Below are positions 7,927 through 16,644 of a stretch of DNA of 64,000 nt, in pieces. This DNA comes from Alistipes sp. GTDB taxonomy: Bacteria; Bacteroidota; Bacteroidia; Bacteroidales; Rikenellaceae. The notes below the pieces were generated by a model. The model was not told the origin of the DNA. It searched no databases and was given only the letters and a program-made list of their open reading frames with translations. The stretch spans positions 1-64,000 of the forward strand of contig JAGAMA010000029.1 in assembly GCA_017624955.1 (NCBI GenBank). The letters run 5' to 3'. The stretch's first letter is position 1. Each line of letters opens with the position of its first letter. Made by a program: the position numbers and the translations under genes.

Positions 7927-8949
7927 TTATCCCTTGATCAGGAACGAGAAGTTGTTCATGTTCTTCAGGGCGATACCCGTACCGCGAACGATGGCACGCA
8001 ACGGATCCTCGGCGATGTGAACCGGAATGCCCGTCTTCTCGTGCAGGCGGCGATCCAGACCCTTGATCAGGGCACCACCACCTGCCAGGTAGATACCGTT
8101 CTTCACGATGTCGGTGTAGAGCTCGGGCGGCATCGACTCCAGCACCTTCATCAGTGCATCGTCGAGCTTCACGAGCGACTTGTCGAGGGCGTAGGCGATC
8201 TCGCTGTAGGAGAGCTCCACGGTCTGCGGCAGTGCCGTCAGCATGTTCGGAGCGGTCACCTTGAAGTCCTCGGGCTCCTCCTCCATATCGGGGATGGCGG
8301 CACCAATGGCACACTTGATGGCTTCGGCCGTGCGCTCACCGATGCGGATGTTGTGCTGCTGGCGAACATAGGCCTGAATGTCGGCCGTGAATACATCGCC
8401 GGCTACGTCGATCGACTCCGAGCATACGATACCGCCCAACGAGATGCAGGCGATCTCCGACGTACCACCGCCGATGTCGATAATTAGGTTACCCTCCGGA
8501 GCCTCCACATCGATACCGGCACCCAGGGCGGCAGCCATCGGCTCGTAGATCATGAAGACCTCACGGCCACCGGCGCGCTCGGCCGAGTCGCGCACGGCGC
8601 GAATCTCGACGTTGGTCGAACCCGACGGGATGCAGATTACCATGCGCAGCGAGGGCGAGAACAGCGACCCAGAGGTCTTGACCATCTTGATCATGCTGCG
8701 CAGCATCAGCTCCGTGGCGTTAAAGTCGGCAATCACACCGCTCTTGAGCGGGCGGATCGTCTTGATACCCGGGTTGGTGCGTTCGTGCATCTGCTGTGCC
8801 TTTTTACCCACGGCCTTCAGTGAACCGGTGTGGGCATCGACGGCAACGATCGACGGCTCGTCCACGACGACCTGACCGTTGTAAATGATGAGCGTATTGG
8901 CCGTTCCAAGGTCAATCGCCAACTCTTGAGTTAAAGAGAAAAGTCCCAT
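7927..8949 (-). CDS. mreB: Actin-like cell-shape protein MreB
   Basis: A 340-residue actin-fold ATPase that forms membrane-associated filaments guiding lateral wall synthesis. The phosphate-1 motif AIDLGTANTLI is at residues 11-21. The phosphate-2 motif DIGGGTSEIACISLGGIV is near residue 160, and the adenosine motif near the C-terminus reads YLAGGGALIKGLD. Length and motifs are typical. It is first in the mre operon and has its own predicted promoter at 9046-9079. Confidence 0.97.
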   Translation of the reverse strand: MGLFSLTQELAIDLGTANTLIIYNGQVVVDEPSIVAVDAHTGSLKAVGKKAQQMHERTNPGIKTIRPLKSGVIADFNATELMLRSMIKMVKTSGSLFSPSLRMVICIPSGSTNVEIRAVRDSAERAGGREVFMIYEPMAAALGAGIDVEAPEGNLIIDIGGGTSEIACISLGGIVCSESIDVAGDVFTADIQAYVRQQHNIRIGERTAEAIKCAIGAAIPDMEEEPEDFKVTAPNMLTALPQTVELSYSEIAYALDKSLVKLDDALMKVLESMPPELYTDIVKNGIYLAGGGALIKGLDRRLHEKTGIPVHIAEDPLRAIVRGTGIALKNMNNFSFLIKG

Positions 8950-9045
8950 ATCGCGTTTTATTTATTTTTCTTTGTAAAGCGTTGATTATCACGACTCCTG
9001 GCGTTGGATTCCGAAAATCTGTTCCGAGCAGTCAATACAACATGA

Positions 9046-9079
9046 CAAAGGTAGTAAAAAACGCGCGATCTTTTGGCAA
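9046..9079 (-). promoter_or_regulatory. Promoter of the mreBCD-mrdA-rodA operon
   Basis: On the minus strand the -7 box is TACCTTTG (9046-9053) and a TTG lies 23 bp upstream (9077-9079), within the normal Bacteroidota spacing. The leader to mreB would be about 90 nt. Confidence 0.65.
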
Positions 9080-9101
9080 ATTATTTGAGATTTTTTTGCA
9101 C

Positions 9102-9132
9102 AAAAAAAGCGGCCCGAAGGTCGCCTTTTTTT
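9102..9132 (-). terminator. Terminator after the nitronate monooxygenase-like gene
   Basis: A/T-flanked hairpin: AAAAAAAGCGGCC, loop CGAA, then GGTCGCCTTTTTTT, with one bulge. It lies 20 bases past the stop codon and just upstream of the mreB promoter. The long A and T flanks make it potentially bidirectional. Confidence 0.8.
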
Positions 9133-9152
9133 AACCCTGTTTCGGCGAGGAG

Positions 9153-10244
9153 TTATTCGCCGAATTTGGCCCTTGCCGATCGGAACTCCTCCTTCAACCC
9201 CTCGATGAGCTCCCTGACCTGCATGATGCGTTCCGTGCGCCAGGCGTTCGAGCCGCAGAAGGCGTAGCCGTGCTCCAACTGCCCGCGGAAGGCGTTGAAG
9301 AGGGCCGTCATGATGCAGTAGGGCGACTCCTCGACCTTGCAGGTTTTGATGCAGTGGAAGGGGCAACTCTTCGGATGCTTCAGCCCCTCTTTGACCTTCT
9401 GCAGGAAGGAGTTATGGATGGCTCGTCCGGGCATCCCGACCGGGCTCTGGATCAGCTCGATATCCTCCTCTTTGGCATCAATATAGGCCTGCTTGAAGCC
9501 ATCCGATGCGTCACACTCCTCGGTAGCCACGAAGCGTGTACCCATCTGCACGCCGTCAGCCCCGAGTTGCATGATGTTGTAAATATCCTCCCCCGTGTAG
9601 ATGCCGCCGCCGGCGATGACGGGAATCTTGCGACCGTGCTCCTGCTCGATCTCGCGCACGGCGGCCACGACCTCGGGGACAAGCTGCTCGAGGCTGTAGG
9701 CCGGATCTTCGATCTGTTCGCGCGCGAATCCGAGGTGTCCGCCCGCCTTGGGACCCTCGACCACCACCGCATCGGGTACATAGCCGTACTTGCCGATCCA
9801 GTTGCGGCAGATCACCTTCAGGGCGCGTGCCGAGGAGACGATCGGGGCGAGCTTGGTCGTAGCCCCCTCGGTGAGGAATGTGGGGAGGCTGAGCGGCAGC
9901 CCCGCGCCCGAGAAGATGATATCGACCTTTTCGCTGATGGCCGTCTTTACCAGGTTGGCAAAGTTGGTCATGGCGACCATGATGTTCACGCCAATCAGTC
10001 CCCCTTTACCACGCGAGGCCTCGCGCGCCTTGCGAATCTCCTCCTTCAGTCCCCAAAGCGTTGCCTTGTCGAAGTCGGGTGAATAATCCTTGTATACCAA
10101 CCCCAGTCCGGCTGCCGAGATTACCCCGACACCGCCCTCGTTGGCTACGGCAGAGGCCAATCTCGACATCGAGATACCTACGCCCATACCTCCCTGCACG
10201 ATGGGTAGTTGCGCCAGGAGGTTACCAATTTTCAATGCTTTCAT
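9153..10244 (-). CDS. Nitronate monooxygenase / FabK-like flavoenzyme
   Basis: A 363-residue FMN-dependent TIM-barrel protein of the 2-nitropropane dioxygenase/FabK family. The N-terminal PIVQGGMGVGIS and the IPVIAGGGIYTGEDI...LGADGVQMGTRFVAT stretch (about 215-245) are the FMN-phosphate-binding signatures. A cysteine cluster follows in the C-terminal third (CPFHCIKTC...PYC), which marks a subgroup of anaerobe proteins and could bind metal or Fe-S. Members oxidise nitronates or reduce enoyl-ACP; sequence alone does not decide here. It has its own -7 box and terminator, so it is a single-gene unit between the bam/skp and mre operons. Confidence 0.8.
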   Translation of the reverse strand: MKALKIGNLLAQLPIVQGGMGVGISMSRLASAVANEGGVGVISAAGLGLVYKDYSPDFDKATLWGLKEEIRKAREASRGKGGLIGVNIMVAMTNFANLVKTAISEKVDIIFSGAGLPLSLPTFLTEGATTKLAPIVSSARALKVICRNWIGKYGYVPDAVVVEGPKAGGHLGFAREQIEDPAYSLEQLVPEVVAAVREIEQEHGRKIPVIAGGGIYTGEDIYNIMQLGADGVQMGTRFVATEECDASDGFKQAYIDAKEEDIELIQSPVGMPGRAIHNSFLQKVKEGLKHPKSCPFHCIKTCKVEESPYCIMTALFNAFRGQLEHGYAFCGSNAWRTERIMQVRELIEGLKEEFRSARAKFGE

Positions 10245-10268
10245 AAATGCGAAGTTTTGTTATAGAAA

Positions 10269-10289
10269 TTCCGTTGTTTAGTACAACGA
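10269..10289 (-). promoter_or_regulatory. Palindrome in the leader of the flavoenzyme gene
   Basis: CGTTGT and ACAACG face each other across TTAGT between the -7 box and the start codon. It could be a small operator or a leader hairpin. No regulator is identified. Confidence 0.35.
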
Positions 10290-10295
10290 ATTGTG

Positions 10296-10303
10296 CAAAA
10301 GTA
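10296..10303 (-). promoter_or_regulatory. -7 box for the flavoenzyme gene
   Basis: TACTTTTG on the minus strand, matching TAnnTTTG, about 50 bases before the ATG. No TTG at the usual distance. Confidence 0.5.
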
Positions 10304-10337
10304 CATATTATTTGGTAAAAAACCTCGCATATCCATC

Positions 10338-10369
10338 AAAAAAAACGACCACCCGAAAGGTGGTCGTTC
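10338..10369 (-). terminator. Terminator of the bamA-ompH gene group
   Basis: AACGACCACC and GGTGGTCGTT form a 10-bp stem with a CGAAA-type loop. On the minus strand it is followed by a run of T. It begins about 20 bases after the stop of the last OmpH gene. Confidence 0.9.
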
Positions 10370-10389
10370 AAATCGATTTTGCGAACCGC

Positions 10390-10914
10390 TTAGTTGGCAG
10401 CCGGGGTCTCCGTGATACCCAGCTCCTTCTTTACGAGCGGCGTGATATCCGTAAGCGTAGCCTCATCGAAGTAAACCAGCGAACCGGTCTCGAAGATCGC
10501 CGTGAAGGCACCGGCCTTGCTCACTGCCTTGATGGCGTTCTGGGCCTTCTCGATAATCGGGGTCATCAGCTCCTGCTCCTGCTTGGCGAGATCCTGCTGA
10601 GCCATCTGCTGCATTTCGGTACCGCGCTGGCGCAGGTCGTTCAGCTCCTTCTCCTTGATCTGGCGGGCAGCATCCGAGAGCGAGTTGAGGTTCTTCTGGA
10701 AGTCCTGCAGCTTGTTGTTAAACTCGACGTTGATCGTCTCGAGGTTCTCCTCCCAATCCTTGGCTACGGCCTGCAGCTTGGTCTGCATCTCGGTCGTCTC
10801 AGGCATGGCGAGCATCACCTCCTGCGAGTTGATGCGGCCGAATTTCTGGGCGAAGAGCGTCGTGCAACTCAGCATCATAGCGAGTGCGAGCGTCAGTTTG
10901 AGTGCGTTTTTCAT
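10390..10914 (-). CDS. Skp/OmpH-family periplasmic chaperone (second copy)
   Basis: A 174-residue exported protein. The signal peptide ends near TLFA/QKFG (about residue 22). It is followed by FGRINSQEVMLAMPE, a canonical OmpH start, and long amphipathic helices rich in Gln, Glu and Lys (about 45-135) that form the tentacle-like coiled coil of Skp. Skp trimers hold unfolded outer membrane proteins for BamA. This copy is 41 bases downstream of a paralogue and both follow bamA, the usual Bacteroidota arrangement. Confidence 0.9.
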   Translation of the reverse strand: MKNALKLTLALAMMLSCTTLFAQKFGRINSQEVMLAMPETTEMQTKLQAVAKDWEENLETINVEFNNKLQDFQKNLNSLSDAARQIKEKELNDLRQRGTEMQQMAQQDLAKQEQELMTPIIEKAQNAIKAVSKAGAFTAIFETGSLVYFDEATLTDITPLVKKELGITETPAAN

Positions 10915-10955
10915 GTTGTTGTTTTTCAGTTAATTATTTGATGAATTTTAGTTGC

Positions 10956-11471
10956 TTATTTCAGGGCTGCAATCACCGCATCGGTGCGATCTACGGCAGC
11001 CGAGCGGTAGAGCAGGGTGGGGTTGTTCGACGAGTCGATCACCACATCGGCACCTACCTGCTTGGCGTAGGCCTCGATGGCGGCGAAGACCTTCTCCTGG
11101 ATCGGCTTGATCTTCTCCACGCGCTGCTTCATCAGCGTACCCTCCTGACCGAAGAGCTCCTCCTGGTACTGGTTAGCCTGCTGCTCCTTCTCGAGGATCA
11201 CCTCCTCCCACTGTTGGCGGGTCGTGGCCGAGAGCGAAGCCTTCTGCTGCTGGTAGCTGTTGTAGAGCTTCTCCACCTCCTCGAATTTGGCATCTACCCA
11301 CTCCTGGTAGTTCTTGGCCAGGTTGTCGAGCTCCTCGATGGCCGTGTTGTAGGCGGCGATCGACTTGAAGACCTTCTCGCTATTTACTACGATGCAGTTC
11401 TGTGCCATGGCGGCAGCACCTACGAGTACCAGCGCCAGCGTTAATACCATCTTTTTCATCCCTTTTCTCAT
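10956..11471 (-). CDS. Skp/OmpH-family periplasmic chaperone (first copy)
   Basis: A 171-residue exported protein: signal peptide with AAAMA/QN cleavage (about residue 23), then IVVNSEKVFKSIAAYN, the OmpH N-terminal strand-helix, and a Gln/Glu-rich helical hairpin (about 45-125). The C-terminal VGADVVIDSSNNPTLLY matches the closing strand of the family. It probably binds nascent outer membrane proteins for the BamA encoded upstream. It differs enough from the adjacent copy to suggest an old duplication. Its start may be the second Met (MKKMVL). Confidence 0.9.
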   Translation of the reverse strand: MRKGMKKMVLTLALVLVGAAAMAQNCIVVNSEKVFKSIAAYNTAIEELDNLAKNYQEWVDAKFEEVEKLYNSYQQQKASLSATTRQQWEEVILEKEQQANQYQEELFGQEGTLMKQRVEKIKPIQEKVFAAIEAYAKQVGADVVIDSSNNPTLLYRSAAVDRTDAVIAALK

Positions 11472-11589
11472 CTTTTAAGGTTCATTCGTTCGTTTTCTGT
11501 CGGTTGCAAGAAGCATACCTATATAGATAACGCGCGTAAGGTTGTTTTATTGTGTTGTTTCACTTTACTACAACACGCAGTCCTGAATC

Positions 11590-11625
11590 TTTAATTCTTA
11601 ATTCTTAATTTTTAATTCTAAATTA
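11590..11625. repeat. AATTCTTAATTTTTAATTC-type AT repeat at the bamA 3' end
   Basis: Low-complexity AATTCTTA repeats run up to and over the bamA stop codon. Related AT-only sequences lie at 21022-21045, 27402-27432, 28516-28548 and 57070-57106, three of the five abutting stop codons. Confidence 0.6.
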
Positions 11626-14172
11626 GAACTGCTGACCCATCACGAAGTGGAACTGCGAGCCGCTCTTGGCGGTCGAGCCTGCCGGGGGATCGAAGCCGTA
11701 ACCCCAGTCGATACCGAGCATACCCACCACGGGGAGGTAGAGGCGTACACCGACACCGGCCGAACGCTTGATCTTGAAGGGCGAGAACGACTTCCACGAG
11801 TTGAAGGCGTTACCACCCTCGAGGAAGCCCAGCACATAGATCTGCGACGAGGGCTTCAGGATCACGGGGTAGCGCAACTCGGCCGTATATTTATTATAGG
11901 CCACCGAGTAGTACTCGTCCACCGGATCGAGGGCGCCATCTTCGTAACCGCGCATGGCGATAATGTCGATACCGTAGATGTTGTAACCCGACATACCGTC
12001 ACCGCCGACTTCGAAGCGCTGGAAGGGCGATACCTTATACTTGTTGTAGTTACCCAGGTAACCCATCTCGGCCTTGAGCATCAGGACGAGCTTCTGATTC
12101 GTAGTCAGGGCCTGGAACCACTGGCCTTTGAGCTGCCACTTGTGGTACTCGATCCAGCTGTAGCGATCCTTGTCGCTCATCGTGGGGTCGGAGTAATCCT
12201 TGCCATCCCACGCCGAGTAGGGGGGCGTGAACTGTACCGAGAGGCTGATATCCGAACCGCGACGGGGGTAGATCGGCTGATCGACCGAGTTGCGGCTCAA
12301 GACAAACTTCAGCGAGAAGAGGTTGGCCGCACCGTTGCGCATGATGAACGACGACCAGTTCTTCAGGTCGTAGCGCTCGTAGCTTGCCTCACCGTAGAAG
12401 GTGAAGTAGGGGTCGGGCCAATTCAGACGCTTACCCAGGCCGACAGCCAGACCATAGGTGCGGAAGTGCATCGTCGAAGTCTGCCAAACGTAGTAGGCGT
12501 TGTTCTGCTCCGAGATGTGGGCCGAAATGGTAAACGAGTTGGGCTTCTTACCACCGAGCCAGGGGTCGGTGAAGGAGAACGAGAAGGCCTTGTAGTAGGT
12601 ACCGTTCGTCTGGGCGTTGATCGACAGGCGCTGGTTCTGGCCCATCGGATAGGGGCGCCATGCACCCTTCTTGAAGGCGTTCTTGATCGAGAGGTTGTTG
12701 AAGGTGATACCTACCGAACCTACGAAGGTACCCGAACCCCAACCGCCGGCGATGTTGAACTGGTCGGAGGCCTGCTCCTCGAGCGGCCAATTCACATCCA
12801 CCAGCTCGTTCGATACGGGCTTGATGTCGGGCATGATCGCCTCGGGGTTGAAGTGACCCATCGAGCCGAGCATACGGATCGTCTGCATGAGCATCGAGCG
12901 GTCGTACAGCTCGCCCGGGCGGGTGTAGAGCTCACGACGAATCACCTCGTCGTCCACGCGCACGTTACCCGTGATGCCTACGTCGTTGATCGTAAACTGC
13001 TTACCCTCGAAGATCTTCAGCTCCAGGTCGATCGAGTCGGTGCCGATGATCGTCTCGGCAGGCTCGATCTGCGACATGAGGTAACCGCTGTTCTGGTAGA
13101 GCGACTTGATCGACATATCCTCGGGGTTCTCCTCCTTGCCGATACCGAGGCGCTTGTGCATCGACTTCTTATCGTAGGTGTCGCCCTTCTTCACGGCAAA
13201 CATGTTCTGCAGCTGCTCGGTCGAGTAGACCGAGTTGCCGACCCACGAAATATCGCGGATGTAGTATTTGTTACCCTCCGAGAGGTCGATATCCACGGCC
13301 AGGCGGTTCGGCTCGTACTCGTAGATCGAATCCTTCAGGATGTGGGCGTTGCGATAACCCTTCGAGTTGTAGAAGTCGATCAGCAGGTCTTTGTCCTCCT
13401 CATACTCCTTGTCCTTGAGGCGGGTGCTCTTGAAGAAGTTGATCGACTTCTGGTGGGTCTTCTTGAAGGAGCGGCGCAGGCGCTTGTCGTCGAAGACCTC
13501 GTTGCCCGTGAAGTTGATCCGGCCGATCTTTACACGCTCGCCGCGGTCGATCTCGAAGATGACATTGGCATATTGGTCGCGCACTGAATCTTGCTCGATG
13601 CGGTAGTTTACCTGAGCATTACGAAAACCCTTCTCGCTCCAATACTCCTTGATGAGTTTGACATTCTTGTCGAGGATGTAATCCGAGAGCTCGCTGTTGC
13701 GGCGCAGCTGGAGCTTCTCCATGATATCCTTCTTCTTACCGGTCGAGATACCCTCGAACTCCCAGTTGAAGACACGCGGGCGCTCCTTGAGGAAGACCTC
13801 CAGATCGAGGCTGTCGCCCTCGATCTCGGCACCGATCTTTACGTCGGCAAAGTAGCGCTGACTCCACAGGCGCGAGATGACGTTCGAGATGAAGTTGCTC
13901 GGCAGCAGGATCGAATCGCCATCCACCAGGCCGGCCGAAGCCTTCACCAGATCGGGATCCAGGTGCTCCAAACCGCGCACATTGACCTTGCGGATGTAAT
14001 ATTGTTGCTGCTTGCCACCCGCGGTTTGGAACATGGGGGCATTCTCGTCAAAGTATCGTTCGACTTTAGTCGTATCGGCCTGCGGCTCGGAGCTCTGCTC
14101 CTGGGCTGCAAGGGGCCATGCCAGCGTCATAAACGCCAGGGCGAGGGCCGATATCTTGTGTAAATAGTTCAT
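11623..14172 (-). CDS. bamA: Outer membrane protein assembly factor BamA
   Basis: An 849-residue Omp85 protein that folds and inserts beta-barrel proteins in the outer membrane. A signal peptide ends near AWPLAAQ. Several POTRA domains follow (about 60-450), recognisable by repeated VRGLEHLD, IGRINFTGNEVFDDKRLRRS and ITGNVRVDDEVIRREL strand-helix motifs. The C-terminal half is the 16-strand barrel ending in HFVMGQQF, an aromatic terminal signal. Longer than E. coli BamA (810). It lies between uppS and two Skp genes, so chaperone and insertase are expressed together. Confidence 0.95.
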   Translation of the reverse strand: MNYLHKISALALAFMTLAWPLAAQEQSSEPQADTTKVERYFDENAPMFQTAGGKQQQYYIRKVNVRGLEHLDPDLVKASAGLVDGDSILLPSNFISNVISRLWSQRYFADVKIGAEIEGDSLDLEVFLKERPRVFNWEFEGISTGKKKDIMEKLQLRRNSELSDYILDKNVKLIKEYWSEKGFRNAQVNYRIEQDSVRDQYANVIFEIDRGERVKIGRINFTGNEVFDDKRLRRSFKKTHQKSINFFKSTRLKDKEYEEDKDLLIDFYNSKGYRNAHILKDSIYEYEPNRLAVDIDLSEGNKYYIRDISWVGNSVYSTEQLQNMFAVKKGDTYDKKSMHKRLGIGKEENPEDMSIKSLYQNSGYLMSQIEPAETIIGTDSIDLELKIFEGKQFTINDVGITGNVRVDDEVIRRELYTRPGELYDRSMLMQTIRMLGSMGHFNPEAIMPDIKPVSNELVDVNWPLEEQASDQFNIAGGWGSGTFVGSVGITFNNLSIKNAFKKGAWRPYPMGQNQRLSINAQTNGTYYKAFSFSFTDPWLGGKKPNSFTISAHISEQNNAYYVWQTSTMHFRTYGLAVGLGKRLNWPDPYFTFYGEASYERYDLKNWSSFIMRNGAANLFSLKFVLSRNSVDQPIYPRRGSDISLSVQFTPPYSAWDGKDYSDPTMSDKDRYSWIEYHKWQLKGQWFQALTTNQKLVLMLKAEMGYLGNYNKYKVSPFQRFEVGGDGMSGYNIYGIDIIAMRGYEDGALDPVDEYYSVAYNKYTAELRYPVILKPSSQIYVLGFLEGGNAFNSWKSFSPFKIKRSAGVGVRLYLPVVGMLGIDWGYGFDPPAGSTAKSGSQFHFVMGQQF
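14160..14172 (-). other. bamA translation start region
   Basis: The ATG at 14170-14172 is preceded on the minus strand by TTACGAAATAG, AT-rich with no clear Shine-Dalgarno, as is usual in Bacteroidota. No competing in-frame start precedes the signal peptide. Confidence 0.5.
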
Positions 14173-14214
14173 CTATTTCGTAAAAAAATCGTTCTTCAGG
14201 TTTTCGGGCATGCG

Positions 14215-14928
14215 TTACTTAACCAATCCGTAGCGGCGATCGCGCGAGGCGTAAACCTCCAGTGCACGGTGGAACTCCTCCTCCGTAAAGTCGGGCCACA
14301 GCACCTCGGGGAAGTAGAACTCGGCATACGAGGCCTGCCACATCAGGAAGTTGCTCAGGCGCTGCTCGCCGCTGGTGCGGATCACCAGGTCGGGATCGGG
14401 CATGAAGGCCGTGTCGAGGCTCTCCGAGATACGCTTCTCGTCGATCTCCTCGGGCTTCAGTGTCCCCTCGGCGACCTGCTTCGAAAGGTGCTGCACGGCG
14501 CGGCGCAGCTCGTCACGCGACGAGTAGTTGAGCGCCAGGACCATCGTCAGGCGGTCACCCTCGCGAGTCTCCTGCTCGATCTGGTTCAGGTAGTATTGCA
14601 CCTTCTCCGAGAAGCGGCTCCGATCGCCGATCGTGCGTACGCATACCCCCTGCTTCTTCAGCTCGGGTGTCTCCGAGATGACGCTCTTGCACAAAAGCTC
14701 CATCAGGGCATTGACCTCCGCCGCCGGACGACCCCAATTTTCGGTCGAGAAGGCGTAGAAGGTGAGGTAGCGCACCCCCTCTTTCATAGCGGCACGCAGC
14801 GTGGTGCGGATCGTCTCGACACCGGCGATGTGGCCTTCGGTACGCTCCTTTCCTCGTTGCTTGGCCCAACGGCCGTTGCCGTCCATGATGATGGCAACAT
14901 GTTGCGGTATCGGTTTTGCGATGCTCAT
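14215..14928 (-). CDS. uppS: Undecaprenyl diphosphate synthase
   Basis: Cis-prenyltransferase making undecaprenyl diphosphate, the lipid carrier for wall and O-antigen units. The 237-residue protein has the signature HVAIIMDGNGRWAKQRG at the N-terminus with the catalytic Asp in MDGNG. SFSTENWGRP and, near the C-terminus, PDLVIRTSGEQRLSNFLMWQASYAE..F are also present. I choose the ATG at 14928 (MSIAKPIPQH); the frame can be extended four codons to a TTG, but that codon is part of a -7 box. It sits between nadK and bamA. Confidence 0.95.
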   Translation of the reverse strand: MSIAKPIPQHVAIIMDGNGRWAKQRGKERTEGHIAGVETIRTTLRAAMKEGVRYLTFYAFSTENWGRPAAEVNALMELLCKSVISETPELKKQGVCVRTIGDRSRFSEKVQYYLNQIEQETREGDRLTMVLALNYSSRDELRRAVQHLSKQVAEGTLKPEEIDEKRISESLDTAFMPDPDLVIRTSGEQRLSNFLMWQASYAEFYFPEVLWPDFTEEEFHRALEVYASRDRRYGLVK

Positions 14929-14937
14929 AATAGGGTG

Positions 14938-14945
14938 CAAATATA
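14938..14945 (-). promoter_or_regulatory. -7 box immediately upstream of uppS
   Basis: TATATTTG on the minus strand ends ten bases before the ATG. Transcription usually begins about seven bases after this box, so the mRNA would have only a few leader bases. No TTG is seen at -33. Confidence 0.45.
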
Positions 14946-14992
14946 GGGATAAAAAATGAAAATCGACACTTTACGGAGTAAAGTTTTCGTTT

Positions 14993-15871
14993 TTAGCCGC
15001 GAATATCGATTCCCCACATCATCTTATTGCGTAACGTGTCGTAGAAAGAGATATTGTGTGGCACGGCCAGAAAAATCGACTTTTCGGCCTTCCGCAACGT
15101 AAATTCGCAGTTGCTCGGCACGGCGTAGGAGCGGTTGTCGAGCGTGAGGAAGGCCTCCGAACGGCGCGCCTGTACCTTGAGGCGGATGCGGCTCGTGTCG
15201 GGTACGACCACGGGGCGCATCGTGAGGTTGTGCGGTGCGATGGGGGTAATGACAAAGCAGGCGCAGGTGGGGGCTACGACCGGGCCTCCGGCGCTGAGCG
15301 AATAGGCGGTCGAACCGGTGGGGGTCGAGACAATCACGCCGTCGCCGTGGCAGGTGGCGACCATCTTTTCATCGACATAGAGTTCGACGGAGAGCATGCC
15401 TGCACCGTTGCGCTGTACGGAGAACTCGTTGAGTGCCAACGGACTGTCACCGTTTGTCGGGAGGTTGCTGCCTACCTCGATCAGCGAGCGCTCCTCGAAA
15501 CGCAGCTCCCCGTCGTTGAGGGCGGCGAAGATGCGCTTGAGCCCCTGGCGCGAGTCGGAGGTGAGGAAACCCAGGTGGCCGGCATTGATGCCCACCACGG
15601 GCAGTTGCTCCTCGCCGAGGCGATGTACCCCCTCGAGCAGCGTGCCGTCACCACCGTAGCAGACCAACACGGCCGGCTCGGTCTGGTGCCCGACCGTTGC
15701 ACCGTATTGAGCCTTTGGGGGAATCGTCCAACCGATTTTCTCCTGAAGAATTTCGGCAAACTCCTCATTTACAGCGCAGTTGAATCCAAATTCGGCGATC
15801 GATTCCCGCAGGAGTTTCAGCTCCTCGGCCTGAAAAGCGAGCCCTCGACGGGAAAAAAGTATGATTTTCAT
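14993..15871 (-). CDS. nadK: NAD kinase
   Basis: Phosphorylates NAD to NADP. The 292-residue protein has the diacylglycerol-kinase-like GGDGTLLEG motif at about residues 74-82, then VVGINAGHLGFL and TPTGSTAYSLSAGGPVV, the three family signatures. Length is typical. First gene on the minus strand of the nadK-uppS-bamA-ompH group and divergent from pdxJ with only 51 bases between starts. Two minus-strand -7 boxes (15907-15914 and 15927-15934) precede it, one inside the start of pdxJ. Confidence 0.95.
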   Translation of the reverse strand: MKIILFSRRGLAFQAEELKLLRESIAEFGFNCAVNEEFAEILQEKIGWTIPPKAQYGATVGHQTEPAVLVCYGGDGTLLEGVHRLGEEQLPVVGINAGHLGFLTSDSRQGLKRIFAALNDGELRFEERSLIEVGSNLPTNGDSPLALNEFSVQRNGAGMLSVELYVDEKMVATCHGDGVIVSTPTGSTAYSLSAGGPVVAPTCACFVITPIAPHNLTMRPVVVPDTSRIRLKVQARRSEAFLTLDNRSYAVPSNCEFTLRKAEKSIFLAVPHNISFYDTLRNKMMWGIDIRG

Positions 15872-15906
15872 CCGTTAGAAACAAAAAAATGAGTAACTTT
15901 ACCCTG

Positions 15907-15934
15907 CAAATATAACGAAATTGTGACAAAGTTA
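15907..15934 (-). promoter_or_regulatory. Two candidate -7 boxes for nadK overlapping the pdxJ start
   Basis: On the minus strand TATATTTG (15907-15914) and TAACTTTG (15927-15934) both match TAnnTTTG. Neither has a TTG at 19-23 bp. The second overlaps the pdxJ GTG start region, so nadK and pdxJ transcription may interfere. Confidence 0.4.
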
Positions 15935-16639
15935 AGTGTAAATATCAATAAGATTGCTGTTTTGCGCAATTCGCGCGGCGGCAATTGCCCCGATGTGCTG
16001 CAGGCTGCACGCGACATCGAGCGTTTCGGTGCCGACGGCATCACGGTTCATCCGCGCCCCGATGCGCGCCACATTCGTTACGACGATGTGCGCCAACTCA
16101 AGGCCGAGATTCAGACTGAACTCAATGTGGAGGGAAATCCGATCGAGAGCTTTATCGACCTGGTGCTGGAGGTGGTTCCGGCGCAGGTGACGTTGGTGCC
16201 CGATGCCCCCGATGCCCTCACCTCGAATGCCGGGTGGGATACGATCCGTAACCGCGAATTTCTGACCGAGGTGACGGCCCGCTTCCACGAGAAGGGGATT
16301 CGTGTCTCGATCTTTGTCGATCCCGATCCGGTGATGGTGGCCGGTGCGAAGGCGTGCGGTGCCGACCGCGTGGAGCTCTATACGGAGAGCTACGCCCGCC
16401 TCTATCCGCAGGGGCGTGAGGAGGCCGTTGCCCCCTTTGTAGCGGCTGCCGAGGAGGCGCGCAAGCAGGGCCTTGGGCTCAATGCGGGCCACGATCTTTC
16501 GCTCGAAAACCTCGCCTACTACCACGAGCGCATCCCCTGGACGGATGAGGTCTCGATCGGCCATGCCCTGATCTCGGATGCCCTGTATCTGGGTCTGGAG
16601 AATACCGTGCAACTCTATCAGCGTCAGCTTAAAGAGTAA
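15923..16639 (+). CDS. pdxJ: Pyridoxine 5'-phosphate synthase PdxJ
   Basis: Condenses 1-deoxyxylulose 5-phosphate with 3-amino-2-oxopropyl phosphate to pyridoxine phosphate, the last step of the DXP-dependent vitamin B6 route. The 238-residue TIM barrel starts [17 protein letters not shown], with [14 protein letters not shown] and [12 protein letters not shown] downstream, all PdxJ hallmarks. It starts with GTG; no ATG is available in frame. The partner pdxA is 28 kb away in this window. Five bases separate it from cca. Confidence 0.95.
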   Translation: MTKLSVNINKIAVLRNSRGGNCPDVLQAARDIERFGADGITVHPRPDARHIRYDDVRQLKAEIQTELNVEGNPIESFIDLVLEVVPAQVTLVPDAPDALTSNAGWDTIRNREFLTEVTARFHEKGIRVSIFVDPDPVMVAGAKACGADRVELYTESYARLYPQGREEAVAPFVAAAEEARKQGLGLNAGHDLSLENLAYYHERIPWTDEVSIGHALISDALYLGLENTVQLYQRQLKE

Positions 16640-16644
16640 TCGCT

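Noticed and set aside
11647..13587. Open frame of 646 codons antisense to bamA
   Set aside because: Same reason: bamA is certain, and the antisense product has no family features.
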